Below are positions 45,751 to 58,314 of a stretch of DNA of 64,000 bases, one piece after another (the first letter of the stretch is position 1; every line of letters begins with the position of its first letter). The position numbers were made by a program, and so were the translations under genes. Source of the stretch: Udeniomyces pyricola (lineage: Eukaryota; Basidiomycota; Tremellomycetes; Cystofilobasidiales; Mrakiaceae); NCBI GenBank assembly GCA_039545295.1, contig BCIK01000031.1, forward strand, positions 186,001-250,000, in the 5' to 3' direction. The notes beneath the pieces were generated by a model. That model had not been told where the DNA came from. It searched no databases and saw only the letters and a list, made by a program, of their open reading frames with translations.

Positions 45751-48700
45751 ATGAGCGTCACCTCAACTCTCGTCGGCCTTATCCTCGTCACCCGGCATGG
45801 GGACCGGTTGGGCTTCTTCCAGAACCCATCCACATATTCGTCCGTACACGATCCCTTGATGATCATCCTATCGCTCTTGGCCGCCTCGATCAGCCGGCGC
45901 CAACGCGTCGACGTTGCTGGTTCACTGACAGCCGATCGTCCGTCCGTCTTTCAAATGCGACGCTGTTCCTATCCGTGAATCCTTTGATGGTTTTCGTCGC
46001 GCCCAAAGAGCTACCGGAACGACCATCACCCCATTGGGTGAAGTCCAAGAGTACCAAACTGGACTCGGACTTCAAAAGCGGTATCTTTCAGGCTCCAACG
46101 ATACCATTCAGTACGCTCCTTCGATCCCCTCCTTCCCACCTCGGACCTTTGCTCCGGTATTGACGAAGCATAGCTGAGCTCGCTTACAATGCTAACCATA
46201 ACGATGCCGACTTTCGGCTCGTGTATGATGGATTACTACTCTGACAGGGGTTTCTCGTGGCCGGTCCCTAGTTTGCCTCAACTTGATGTCCAAGCAGAGT
46301 ACGTTCCGCCGACGTAACCCTACCATCGATTTGCTGCGTGATTTCTCGCCCTCTCAACCCCCCCCTCCCCCTTCCCCCCTCCCCCTCCTCTTCTGAAGGA
46401 AAAAAAAGAGATGATACGTTGGCGTTCAAGAGAAACCCGAGCTTATAGACCTCCGCGATGACTCAACACACGTCTTTCTTCCTTCCTTTTTCTTTATTTT
46501 TGTCCCTTCTTTTTCTTTTTCTTTTTCTTGTTTTTTTTTTTGTCGGATTTTTGGTCAGCTCCTCGGAAGGCCAAGTTGTGGTGGACTCTGCTTATGCTTT
46601 TATGCAAGGGTTCTTCCCTCCGTCTACCTATTCCAACACGACTCTTGCCAACGGCTCCGTCATCACTAGTCCCGTACGTACTTAGCAGTCCTTTGCACTG
46701 GTTAGAGATGTAGTTGTCCCGGCCCTGACATGATTTTTGTATATGTTTCTCGTTGATGACGAGGACTCTCTAGCTTGGTGGATATGTAAGTTCTGTTTTC
46801 GATTTTTTTTTTGTTCTGGCCTTAATTTGTTTTTCGATTTATATGTGCGATGATGGCTCGGAGAAGGGGACTTCCTTCGACCTCGCTCACCTTAACCCTC
46901 GGTTCTTCCACTGCTCGCGGTTCCCTAGACTTACATTCCCATCTCAACAGTCGATGTAGATGAGGACTTTGCTCTTGAAGGCTTCACCAGTTGGTTCGTT
47001 CTAGGTCCTTTTTTCCAAAATTCCCTTTGCCATATGGTGTGGATCGGAAACTCCTCGCTCCCCCTTCAATTCTCGCTTGTCTATTTGTACACGATGTGTC
47101 ATTCGTATATTGATCCAACCTTATCCCCATACTCTCTCGGCTCGCGATGTTTGCGTTTCAGTCCGGCGTTCACCGCCCACACAACCGCCCTGTACAACTC
47201 GGCTGCGTTCAAGGCCAAGGGCTCAGAGGCTGCGTCGTTCCTCAACGAGATTGAGCCTGTCCTCGGCGGAAGGAACAACAGTTTCAACAACATGTGGAAC
47301 ATATTTGATTACATCAATGTGCAATGTACGTTGGTGGACGGATGGGTGGATGGGGTTTGCAGGCTGTGATTGCTGCTAGTTCTTCTGAGTTGGACCAGGG
47401 AAGGGAAATCATCGTCCGACGACGATCGCTCATGACGATGGATCCGCATACTCCAACTGATGCTTGTCTTTCTCTTTCATTGTGTCCGAATCCCTCATTT
47501 GTCTGACGGAAACTTTACGCGTCACAGACATTCACAATAAGACCTTTATGGAATCGGTGACGGCCGATCAACTAGTTCGTTCCCTATTTCACCCACGCCC
47601 AAGAAAAAAATTCGTTCATCTGATACTTTCTCTCTCTCTGGTTACTGACTTTCTGAGTTTTGACTTCTGTTGCTCCATTTCTCAGGCAACGGCCAGATCT
47701 TTAGCAGACTACCACGAGTACCACGTCTTTACGGATCCTAGTCCCACTGGAGTTGGTACGTTGCACGCTTCATTCTGAGTGCCCTCGTACTTTGGCTTCC
47801 TCAACCTTGCCAGGTTGGTCAACTTTGATTCCTTTTCTTTGGATTTTTGTGAATCAGGAAACATTGCTGGACAGTCTCTTCTCGGTCCGCTCCTCGAAGG
47901 GTTGGACAATATCGTCAACGTCTCGACTCACGCCAAACTTACCTATCTCGGTACGTTCGGGCCGCCTCACAATCCTGTATCGCTCATAGGCTAGGAAACC
48001 TACCTGTTGATCTACGTTTCCCGCTCAAACTGATTGAATCTCGTGTATGACCTTATCATGGCAGGTTGCGCATACAAGCCTGTTCGTCTTATTTCCCTCC
48101 ACCATCCCTCCTCCTCCTTCCCCCCCCCCCCTCCCCCAACCCCCCTCTTCTCCAACCTTTCTCGCTCCCCAGTTCACCCAGGATATCGTCTCGACTTTGT
48201 TCCATCGCTTACCTCTTCGCTTGGTTTCTCATCCTCATCAGATCATGTCCCTCCTGAACCTGACTGAAACGACCATCACCGCCGTACCAGACTACGCATC
48301 GGCTCTCGCCCTCGAGATTCGCAACTCGTCCTCGGGCGACTTGACGATCCAAATGAAGTTGTAAGGCGTACCCTATTTCGTTTCTCTCTTTTGATTCGTC
48401 ACTCCTTATCCCTCCCTGCTTGTTTCCTAGTCTTGACGTCAACGCCAAAGATGATCCTTTCGGGAGACGTCTGATTGAAGCGAAGAACGAACAAGACTGA
48501 CGTATGACTTCACACCGCGTTGTGACTCCCTTCAATATACCTTGTACCAACCCCTCCCCCCTTCCCCCTCAAATCTATCTGGTGACGTTTTTCAGCCGTT
48601 CGGGGCCCCCGACAGCACTGGACGGTTCGGACCTGGAACCCTTGCAGATGTTTGGCCAGGATTCGTTGACCGTTGCAGAGTTCAAGGCGAAACTTGAGCC

Positions 48701-49844
48701 CGTAGCGGTCACGACCCGATCGGTGCGTGTATGCTTCGAAAGGAGGAAATGTGGGAGAGAGAGATGGGACAAGGGACACAAAGCCGATAGAAACACAAAA
48801 AGTATTTCTATCGGTGTGGTCGTGTGCGGCTGAAAACCTCGAGCCTATGCTTGTCAGAGACTGATATCCAACCCTTCTACATACCCCCCCCCCCCTTTAC
48901 GCCTCACCCTACCTCGGCTTCCATAATTCTCCTCCACCCTCTCTCGTGTCCCTCCCTTTGACCATGTTTTTCTTCTCTTCCCCTCGGTTCCGACACGATA
49001 CCAGGAATGGTGCGAGGTTTGTCAATCGACTTCGGAAGAATGTAACTTAATCGATCTCGGCGAAGGGACTGGCACGTTCGCTTCGGCTACCTCGACGACT
49101 GGAAGGCATCATGTCTCGCCTGGTTAGTCTTCTCGAAACGCTCAGTCCTTTTATTTAGCGGTTAGCCGATGGATGATCTGTGATATACTCTTCAAACCCC
49201 TACCTCCTTCTTTCGATGTCCTCGTCCCTATTTCTTCTTATCCTTCTTGTGCTGCTTCTTGGTCTGATGCTCGTTTTTGTTTTGTTTTATTGATTCCTAC
49301 CAGTCGTCGCAGGGCTCATCGGGGCCCTGGTTTCCCTCGTCGTCGCCCTCTTTGCATTCGGCGCGTTCGAAGCCGTTAGGAGGAAGAAAACCAATCGTAA
49401 CAGTCACCCCGGCGCCGGTGGAGTGATGAGTCCTAGGAGGGACGGTGACAGTGTGAGTTTCCCAGTCATTGTTCCAACAAGTTCTCCTCGGATGTATCGG
49501 TTCATTTCATCTCTGTTTTGACTGAGGAACGAAACTGAGGCCGGCCGAGGTCGATTTTGCTTGAGCGATGATCAATCCTCAACAACAACAACAACACACC
49601 TAACGATCTCTTTCCCCTGCCTTCCCTCTCCGCTTTGCTTCTTTTCTTTTCTTGTCCTCTCTGTTCCGACTTTTCTCTTCTCTGACCTTCTTCTTCTTCT
49701 TCTTCTTTTTTCTTTTGCGACGATGGCTTCGTCTAGACTCATGAACTTCGTCATCGCACGAGCACGACGGCGTCGACTCATGATTACGGTGACGACGTCG
49801 ATCCCGATAGCAAAGTCGGATCGATCGACGGCCATCGCAGGTAA
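45751..49844 (+). CDS. Histidine acid phosphatase-like (phosphoglycerate-mutase-like fold) membrane protein
   Basis: At least eleven exons. The ATG at 45751 gives MSVTSTLVGLILVTRHGDRL; RHGDR is the phosphohistidine motif of the superfamily. Following blocks are FQNPSTYS, TITPLGEVQEYQTGLGLQKR, QVVVDSAYAFMQGFFPPSTY, GFTSCPAFTAHTTALYNSA, and MWNIFDYINVQ. Then come ATARSLADYHEYHVFTDPSP with GVGNIAGQSLLGPLLEGLDN, and VPDYASALALEIRNSS. A C-terminal helix (VVAGLIGALVSLVVALFAFG) and RRKKTNR indicate type I membrane topology with a cytosolic tail of about 60 residues ending GSIDGHRR. Likely a surface or vacuolar phosphatase; substrate unknown. No upstream signal peptide is visible before the catalytic motif, and I did not see the usual C-terminal HD pair. 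Junctions approximate. Confidence 0.8.
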
Positions 49845-50493
49845 CCACTATTTCTTAAGTAGCTAGCTCTAGCTAGCTGGCTAGTCGCTGGCTGGGCTCG
49901 ATGTGTGTTTGAGGGCGGGGGGAGGAGGAGGGGAGGGGGGGGGATGGCTGGCTGGCTGGCTTGGTATGACAGGATAGGTGAATTGATCCTTGGAACGAGG
50001 TTGCGAGAAAAGGGATTGAGAAGAAGTAGGGAAGAGGCGGTCGGTCATTGATGTATTCTACGGATTGGAAGGGATTGATGTGATGATCGATTGATGTCAG
50101 CCAGAGTTTTGTACGAAACTGCTACAGCCGGACGAGGCGAATAGTATCTATCTTGAGGATATCAGGGTGACATGGATATGGATATAAATTCCAACGCTGG
50201 TGGTTATGGATCAACATATCTGCGTGTGCGTCACTTGACGCGTGGCAGAGCTTATCAGTTCGTTCCAGAAGATCAAAAAGTATATATCGTCATGTGAATT
50301 CGTCGTTAAAGTGATGTTGTGACAGAGGAAAGAGAGAGAGAAAGGAAAAAAAAAAGCCGTCGAGAAAGAGATATATAAGAGACAATGAGTGAGATGCGTT
50401 ACTATTAGGAGACAAAGGAACAAGAGAAGGAGAGATCGGTCGAGAGAGAGAAAAAGAAGCTAATGGAAACAGTAAGGGAGACAGACGTATACA

Positions 50494-50524
<31 letters not shown>

Positions 50525-50689
50525 AATTAAAGAGAGATGGGGGATTGTCTAAAGGTTGGATGGAGAGGGTGGTTGTGTGTATGTGGTGGATTCGGTTGGA
50601 CAAGAAGAGATATGAAGCTTTAAAGAGGCCGGAGCGAGCGAGTGAACACAAAGGAAGGGGGGGGGGGAATCCAGAGATGATCAACCTCT
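49845..50689. other. Convergent 3' intergenic region
   Basis: 845 bp between the 3' ends of the phosphatase-like gene and the HAD gene. It contains GCTAGCTAG repeats near 49860-49885, a G-rich block at 49915-49950 and GA repeats. No gene seen. Confidence 0.5.
50494..50521. repeat. GA dinucleotide microsatellite
   Basis: Run of about 14 GA units in the 3' flank of the HAD-phosphatase gene. Confidence 0.85.
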
Positions 50690-52437
50690 CTAGTGGTTGA
50701 CCGAGAATGTAAGGCTGCCATTAGGCTTGGTCTCGACCGAAACAGACTCCATGTTTTCGACGACTAAAAAGAAAAACAAGGTAAGAAAACAGCAAAGGAA
50801 GGTTCGGGTCAGTGTCAAAGGAAAACAATAATAATGGATTGCTTGGTTTTCCATTTCGAAGAGATCGAGAGCAACAGGAGTGGTTGTGTGGACTGACTAT
50901 AATGAGCGCCACAGTGAGCGATTTGTTCCTTCTTATGCGAAGTGCAGACGGCAATGACAGTCGCGCCCGAAGCCACAGCGGCTTTGATACCCGAGCTAAA
51001 AGGAAGCAATCGAGGAACAGGGACGATGAGCCACATGATGCAGATAACAAATCCCGCTCGAGAGCAAGACAAGAGAGAAAGACACGCCGCAGACGACTAC
51101 TCACGGAGAGTCCTCAAAGATGACCGTCGTCTCGCAGGCGAAGCCGAGCTCCTTGGCAGCGAGAAGGAAGGGATCCGGGAAGGGCTTGCCTCGCTCAAGT
51201 CGGTGGTCATCGGCGGTGATGGTGATCTTGGGAGGGGTGATACCGACTCGAGTCATGGCACCATGAGCTACGCGAGAAGGAGGGAGAGGGGAGGTCAAGG
51301 AAAGATGAAACAAAAGTCAGTGTCGGTTCTTGAGCGATCCAAGGACAAGCAAGAAAGGAACAGAAAAAACCGGGTGGAAGTGACTCACCATAAGTTCGAG
51401 CACCGCTAGTCGCGACGGCGTACCTACCCTCGGGAAGGCTATCGATCATCTTGCGAACGCCCGGAAGGATCCTAACGCTCATGTCCTGCATCTCCTCCTC
51501 AGCCTCGACGGCATCGTCGACAGCGTGCTCGACGTCCTCGCCAACGACGCCCATTCGAGTCGACATTTCCTTGAAAGCTCGGTGGCCCGAGAAACCCTCC
51601 TCGGCGAACGATGACGGTCGTCGGGACGAGACAGAAGAAGCAACGGCCGAACCAGAGTCCGAGGCTGAGCCAGAGTCGGAGCGAGCGAGCGAGACGGTCG
51701 ATTCACGTCGCTTGGAGTAGGCATCGGCGTAGGCGAGGATGGTCTTCTCAAACTGGGTAAAGTGGCGCAGGTGGAGGACAGGTGAGAGAAAGAAGAGAAC
51801 AACATTGTCAGGAAATGTTTGATCGTGATGAACAACGAGAATTGATCGAGCGGGGTAAGATCAAGGTAGCAGGAGGCGGGAGAGGAGGCAGTGAGTAGAG
51901 GGAGAAAGAAAGAAAGAAAGAAAAAGAAAAAAGGGCAAGCAGGCAAGAAGAGGCGGGATGACGGGTGGCGGCGCGAGGAGCGGCGATAAGGACAAGGCCA
52001 TCGGCCTCAACGGCGAGCAACCTTGTGAATAACAACGCCAACGACCGCACGCACTCCCTTCAGAATGCAATGTAGAAATTGACAGAACAGCATCACTCAC
52101 AGCCTCAACTTCAGCGTCCATGTTCTCCTTGGTGATCCAAGGCTTGTACGATGCCAGGTTGTCAATCGCTCGCTTGCCGTGGGTGGCAGCGATGACGTCG
52201 TGTTCGGGCAAGCCCAACTCGCGAGCAACGGCACCCCAGGCAGCCTCAACGGCGGCGATAGAATCAGTCAGGGTTCCGTCCCTAAAATGGAAGACAAGGC
52301 GATGCGAGAGATAAAGAATTAAGTTGATGAGTCTCAATGCAGTGTAGCTAGACCTCTGAGAGCGGGGAGGAGATAGAGACAAACATGTCAAACAGAACGG
52401 CCTCGGCGTCGAACGTAGCGGTCTTGATGGCGGACAT
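50690..52437 (-). CDS. HAD-family DL-glycerol-3-phosphatase-like enzyme with inserted Ser-rich segment
   Basis: Six exons (52437-52385, 52281-52101, 51752-51389, 51267-51105, 50995-50898, 50763-50690) total 933 nt, 310 residues. HAD motif I is FDMDGTLTDS (nucleophile and acid/base Asp at residues 18 and 20). The cap follows: AAVEAAWGAVARELGLPEHD and ATHGKRAIDNLASYKP, matching Gpp1/Dog-type enzymes. Motif II is YAVATSGA; motif III Lys is in ERGKPFPDPFLLAAKELGF; motif IV is VIFEDSPSGIKAAVASGATV. Family enzymes dephosphorylate glycerol-3-phosphate (osmotic and redox balance) or 2-deoxyglucose-6-phosphate in the cytosol. Compared with yeast Gpp1 (about 250 residues), there is an insertion of about 50-60 residues around residues 92-145, Ser-rich, with RRESTVS and RRPSSF. 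A GTCAGT donor is used in intron 5. Confidence 0.88.
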
Positions 52438-55400
52438 AGTGATGGGAGAGTGGAGTGTAGTGAAGTGGGATGAGGAAGAGTGGAGTTGTGAAGCGTTGGT
52501 TTAGGAATAGAAGAGATTGAGATGATGGTGGTGATGATGATGATGGAAGGAAAGAACAAAGAAAAGGGGTGGACGGGAAAGTGCACTCTTTAAAGGCCCA
52601 AGAGGAAAAGCGAAAGACAAGTGAATCGTCACTTCTGGGGCTCCAACCTGAAACCTCGTCACCCCCTCGCTAGTCGCTGCGGACTGGTTGGTTTCTCGCC
52701 CCCTTCTCCCGTTTCCCATCGGCTATACTACGTTTCTTCTTTTCGCTTTTTGTTTTCTCCCTTCTCCTTGGGCTGACCTACGCCCTCCCGTTCAGTTCCG
52801 TATTTTACAATCGCATGGCCAAGCCATACCATGTTCCCTCTCGCGTAACTCTAGCCGCCTCAACCCAAGTGCTGGCCTCAACATCGATCGCACCCACCTC
52901 ACAAGAAGAAGAAAAAAAAAAGAAAAAAGAAAAAAACACAAGTAAACAAGACTGAACCCACACAAACTAAAGAGCTCGGCATTCGATGCGATTCAGGCCG
53001 ACCGAGGGATTTCTTTCCTGACCAGCCTTACAAGCCACCTTTGATCTACGAATAACTGATCGCCCCAGCTCATGTCAGCACATCGTGCATCGTGCAATCA
53101 CAGGCCTTTTGGCCTCGTCCAGTCTGGCTCTTTGTCGTTTGGTTTCGATCGATCCCGGCCCTTCACATGGTTCATCTTCTCTGCCGATCTGACGGCGGCC
53201 AGAGAATGTAGGAAGATAATGGCAGTGATATATGTATATAATCGAAATGAACATGGCGCACCGGGAAGGATGTAAATCGTTCGATGCACCGTCATCTATG
53301 GTACTCTCTCAGCCTCTACGCTTCACACTAGATTGCGAAGCCCTGGGAAGATGAAAGCTTGAATGACCGAGCAAAGCCGGCTCTAGAGGCAGCATCGAAA
53401 TCGAATGTCGAACGTCAGCGCGTCAGCAGCTGGCATGGACGCGTGCACACTGCGCTTGACAGGCGACCTGGCCTGCACCCGCCGGAGGCTTCAATCGTCG
53501 ATTAAAATCTACGCCTCGCGGTGCACTTGGCGGACGTAAGTACGAGACACGAAAGAGAGAGGGAGAGAGAACACGTAAGATTAAAGCTGACGTCTCCGTT
53601 CTTGGTAATAACTGGATCAGAACTGGGACCATCAAGGCATATATATCACAATGCAAAACTTGCAGATGTAGTGGCAGATTCTTGCAGCAATTAGTCGGTT
53701 CGACGAACCATCTGATCGTCGGCGTCGATTTTATTCGCCAAGGCGTATGTATGGTGCGACGGCCGGGAACCCCTGGAGCCCGGATCGTGCCCGACAAACG
53801 TCGCGGAGCTCAGCCTGCATCTGTGTGGAGCGGTAGAAAAGATGTACTGGGGCCTCAAAAATTGGAGTACAAGGATCAAATAAGTTTGCTTCCCCGCCCT
53901 CTTAATGGGTGTCCATATGATTCTACCCCTCATTTCGGTTGATCCATTGTTACGTTCACGCTGCACGCACGCGCGCGCTGCATGCAGCATGCACCTTATC
54001 ATACCCTGGCTTCTAGCGCTCTGGATCTTACACGTGGCAATGACGTACATTGGCATTTGACCGTTTGGATCGAGGCCCTTTCTATTCTGTCGAGGCTCGC
54101 GCGCTTTCTTCGATTCTTTGACCTGCTTGGGATCGATCTTGAGCTCGATATGCCAAGTACGTGTAGTCTCTTAGCCAGCAGTAGCAAGTGTCCGATGATC
54201 GACGCGTTGACGTGTTACAACCAAGCGACAATATTCAATCGCAGCCAATCGTTGAATGTTAGTCGATCATCCGCCATTCTTATCGTCGATGACGCTCTCA
54301 CGATATCGCTCATGACGATCATCTGCATCGGCTCTCGATCCTGCATGACCTCGATATCTTCGACATTCGACTCTCTCTCTCTTTTGCATGCTCTTTTTCC
54401 CTCCTCGTATTGAACCGGTCGCTCATGCGAATCACGCGATACGCCCAACTCGAGCTGAAGGCATCGTCAACCTTTGGCTAATTAATGAGTTGGCGTTGTG
54501 AGCTTCTTCGGCCAGGAATCCGGTCGAATGACAGCAGGTCCCTTTGTTTGACGTTTGATTGCCTAACTCGGCCCCTTGGCTGTCTTAATTGTATGCGGTG
54601 CACTTCTTCAACCAACCATGAATGCATGAACCGCGCAAGTCACCATGCAGGATCACTGAATAGTGATGGCTTGGCGAGCCCCTCAACATTCCATTCTCGG
54701 CTCCTCTCCAACTCTTTCTGAAATTGTCAGGCTTCTTCAAAAGGGCCCTTATTGTCTTCCCCCCCCCCCCTTGTGTTGCAGACCGAGTCGATCCTGATTT
54801 GGCGGCCTGGCTGCGCTGATGTGGGAGATATATTCTTGCACCGAGTCTACACAGAAACCTACAACGACCCTCGGGTGTTAGCTCAAATTTTAATTCCAGA
54901 CGTTCACGAGACATACAGCTTCGGGTTTGGAACGAGCCAGCGGCCAAACGTAAACGCGGCGTCTTGAACTGCAACACATCGTGAGGCAAGACAGATATAC
55001 TTATGACTAGTTCATATCTTCTTTCACTTGATGATTCATACATACTATCACTAGGTCTACTGTTGCACTGTCATGAGTCGAAGTAGATGCGACACTGCAT
55101 GGCGTACAATTGGTTATATATATACAGATCGAAGGTGAGGCAGCCAGCCTGAGCGGTAGACATCAGCTTGGCGCGCGACGATATGAGCTTACCGATCGGC
55201 CTGAGGTATGTGCACAGACTACACATGACTTATCGCTGATCTTGTAGCAGTAATCAGAGATGAAACGGTGCGACATACCAGCATGAGGTTAGTTGGCCAA
55301 TGAGGAAACGTGCAAAGCAAACGTTAGCGGCGTGCACGCCCAAGAGCAAGCTGCGTCGAAGTAGATGATCAGTAGATCGGGCCGGGACGCGATCCCAGCA

Positions 55401-55502
55401 ATCGATCTCCTCATGAGTCCCAGATGCCATCCGTCGTCCACCACCTCTCCACCTTCGTCCTCGACAACTCTTCCTCACCTCTTACCATTACCGTCCATCC
55501 AG
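52438..55502. other. Long divergent intergenic region
   Basis: About 3.1 kb between divergent GPP-like and NDUFS3 genes. Short ORFs occur on both strands but none shows recognisable domains, low-phase splicing or coding-like composition. A C-rich tract followed by TTGTGTTGCAG near 54760-54780 looks like an intron end but leads into no recognisable exon. No tRNA found. Contents otherwise unknown. Confidence 0.5.
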
Positions 55503-57427
55503 ATGGCTTTCCTCGCTGCTCATCGTACACTCCTCAGGGCTGTTCCTGCATCCGCTTCAAAAGCGTTCCCTCGGCTCACGCCGCAGCTGTCGATGCCCGC
55601 TTGCGTATCTCGAACGTTCTCGACCTCAATTCCCTGGCGACTAGGTAAATCCTTCTCTTCCTTATACTGAGCTAACTGCTCAATGATATCTCCTGTGATA
55701 TCCTTTGATACGCATTGCCACTCAGATTGATATTGAAACATACGCTCGTGCTCGATCGCTCACAGCCCAAGAATCGAGTCCGGCGCCGTTCATCGAGCCC
55801 GTAGGCATCAATCCCGCCGATATCAGCAAGCCGCAGAACGAAGAGTTACACGTATACGGACAGGTAAGTAGATCGCATGTCATCTTGGCGCCGGTAGAGG
55901 AGATACAGATGATTGCGCATGCCGGGGGCGAGGGGATGAGGATGAAGCTAAGAGTTGGCCCGGTCCCACTCCATTCACCACCTCCTTCGTGTGCGAATCG
56001 TGGGAGGTCTCGAGGCCATACGTGAATGAGCAGATTCAAGCAGCTACTGGCTGTTTCAATAACAACGCCATCTATGTGATTTAGTAGCCATCGGATGGCT
56101 GCGCATAATGGAGTAGATACAGCAGGCCTGCTCGTTTCAACATCTTCTGCTGGTCCTTGAGTGCACCTCATATTCGTTCGATCAGATGACTGAACGAATC
56201 TATCGACGTTTGCCCTTCTTTCACTATCCTTCAAAGTACCTCCTCTCGTGCATGCCCAAGTTCATCTCGCAGTTCTCCATCTACAAGGACGAGCTCACCC
56301 TCTACACGGCGCCATCGGGGATCCTGCCCGTCCTCCAGTTTCTTCGAGACCACACTCAGACCGAGTTCCGACTTCTCATGGACATCACCGCTGTCGACTA
56401 CCCGACCAAAGATAATCGATTTGAGGTGAGCTCATCCGATCGCCTACCGATACATGGCGCATGTGGACGAATGCGAAGGGGGCCTGCCGATAGGGGAAGG
56501 GAGAAGACAGGCAGGGCAACGAAGGAACAACGGCCCGATCTCCCCTAGGGCTTACCCGATCGCGTATATGCTCACCCTCTATGATCGTTCCATCGCTCAC
56601 CACACTTTCTCTCCTCCCCGGCGATAATTTACCTTGCGCGTTTTCTCAGCTCGTCTACAATCTCCTCTCTGTTCGCCACAACGCGCGAATCCGGGTCAAG
56701 ACGTGGTCGGATGAGACGCTGCCAATCCCCTCGGCGACGGGTATCTTCCGAGGCGCCGATTGGTATGAGCGCGAGGTCTGGGACATGTTTGGCGTGTTCT
56801 TCACCGGTCACCCGGACCTCAGGCGGATCCTGACCGATTACGGATTTGAGGGTCACCCTTTGAGGAAGGATTTCCCTTTGACGGTAAGTAGACAACAAGA
56901 AGAGGTAGCGCGTGCTGGCTGTAATAGTCCCTGCTTAACGTGACTGCTCTTTTGTTTATCCAAGTGATGCCGCTGACGCTTTCGAACTGCTCCCTCATAT
57001 ATACATACACTACTTGCTTAAACAGGGTTACACTGAGGTCAGGTACTCTGAAGAGAAGAAGCGAGTCGTGTACGAGCCCTTGCAGCTGACCCAGGCGTTC
57101 AGGTACGGTGTTTCTTTCGCGTCCTTCTCTGGCCCTCTTCGTTGTCCCTGCTGGTCCGGTACGGGAGCCCTTTGTTGGAAACAGGACTGACGCTGACTAA
57201 TTGTACAGGAACTTTGAGGGTGCCGCTTCGCCTTGGGAGCAAAATGGACCGGGTATTGACTCTACTCCAGAGGTTAGTAGGGATGCAAGTGAGGTGGCCT
57301 CGGCTCTACCTCTATCGAAATTAACAAATATCGTCCGTTTCCCTGGTTGCTGTCTTGTGTGAACATTCAACAGTCGTTCAAGATCCCACCGCCCGAGCCA
57401 GAGAAGAAAGAAGACGCCAAAAAGTAG
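55503..57427 (+). CDS. NADH:ubiquinone oxidoreductase 30 kDa subunit (complex I, NDUFS3/NuoC)
   Basis: Seven exons. The start [20 protein letters not shown] continues into an Arg/Ser-rich, acid-free presequence with FSTSIPWRL, a mitochondrial targeting peptide. After [20 protein letters not shown] comes the 30 kDa domain: [60 protein letters not shown], and the family signature [20 protein letters not shown] with [19 protein letters not shown]. The end has [31 protein letters not shown] and a charged KKEDAKK tail. It is a core subunit of the peripheral arm of respiratory complex I in the mitochondrial matrix. Its presence shows that this fungus keeps complex I. Junctions at each exon are GT-AG and preserve the homologous sequence. 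Confidence 0.95.
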
Positions 57428-58314
57428 AGCCAAGAAGAAGATAACAGAAGAGACACATACATAGTCGGAAGCGATCATGGTGCTCTCTGTTACTTTTTGT
57501 GTGTGTGGGTGTGTAGTGTGTGTTGCGTTAGCTGCGCCCGCTGGTTGTCATTTGTGTATTCCGTTTGCCTTTTGAGTGACCTTGATGACGTGTCGTTGTA
57601 GGTGATAGGATGTAATCGTTGCTTGTGGCAACAAATTGGATATATAGATATACATGGCGCGGCGTGAGGATGATGATAGAAGTGTAAGTGCAAATATAAA
57701 ATAAAATAAAAACACAGTGGGAGCACCCGAAGCGCTGAAGCTTTCCCATCTCAACCCAAAGCTCCCGAGGGGGGGGGAGTCTATTCCTGTGGAGCAAGAG
57801 AGGGAGACGCGTTCGACTCCAGATCAGCTTGACCTCCATCGATCCATCCCGAGCGCCCCTTCTTTTCCACCATCAGACTCGGACGATAGCGCCTTCTCAA
57901 GATCCGGACATTCCAGGTCAGCATCTTATTCCCATCATCCTTTGGTCATCCAGTGGCAGGTCTGTCAGCCGATCAAACGTCAGGATCCTCACGCGGCTAT
58001 TCCGTCATGTCCGGGACTCCACCTCTTCGCCTCACTCGCTCGCTCTTTGCTTGTTCCCTCTCGCTCCCTTTGGTTCATCCGTCCATCTCACAGGTCATCG
58101 CTCGTCCATCTCCCACTCAGCTCAGCTCATGTATGTGTATTTCTCTCATCGCCTCCATCTTGATACGCGCAAATAATTTTGATCATCCATCGCTCATATC
58201 CATCACGCCTCGCTCTTCCCCCCTTTCCCCTTGCCGATCATGATTCATTCATTCATCATCATCATCATCATCATCACTACTTCTTGCCTAATCCAATAGG
58301 CCAGGACCCTCGCT
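57428..58314. other. Tandem intergenic region
   Basis: About 890 bp between NDUFS3 and the large unknown gene. It contains GTGTGT repeats near 57498-57522, then C/T-rich promoter sequence and a CAT repeat at 58253-58276. No gene recognised. Confidence 0.5.

Noticed and set aside
54752..54967. Plus-strand ORF after a poly-C tract and TTGCAG, resembling a spliced exon
   Set aside because: No recognisable homology, no upstream exon with a matching donor and no domain; kept only as a note on the intergenic region.
55340..55430. GGGATCGCGTCCC hairpin (minus strand) resembling a tRNA T-arm with a nearby CTCATGA loop
   Set aside because: No matching acceptor stem or D-arm on either side, and the anticodon stem does not pair. 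Treated as chance.
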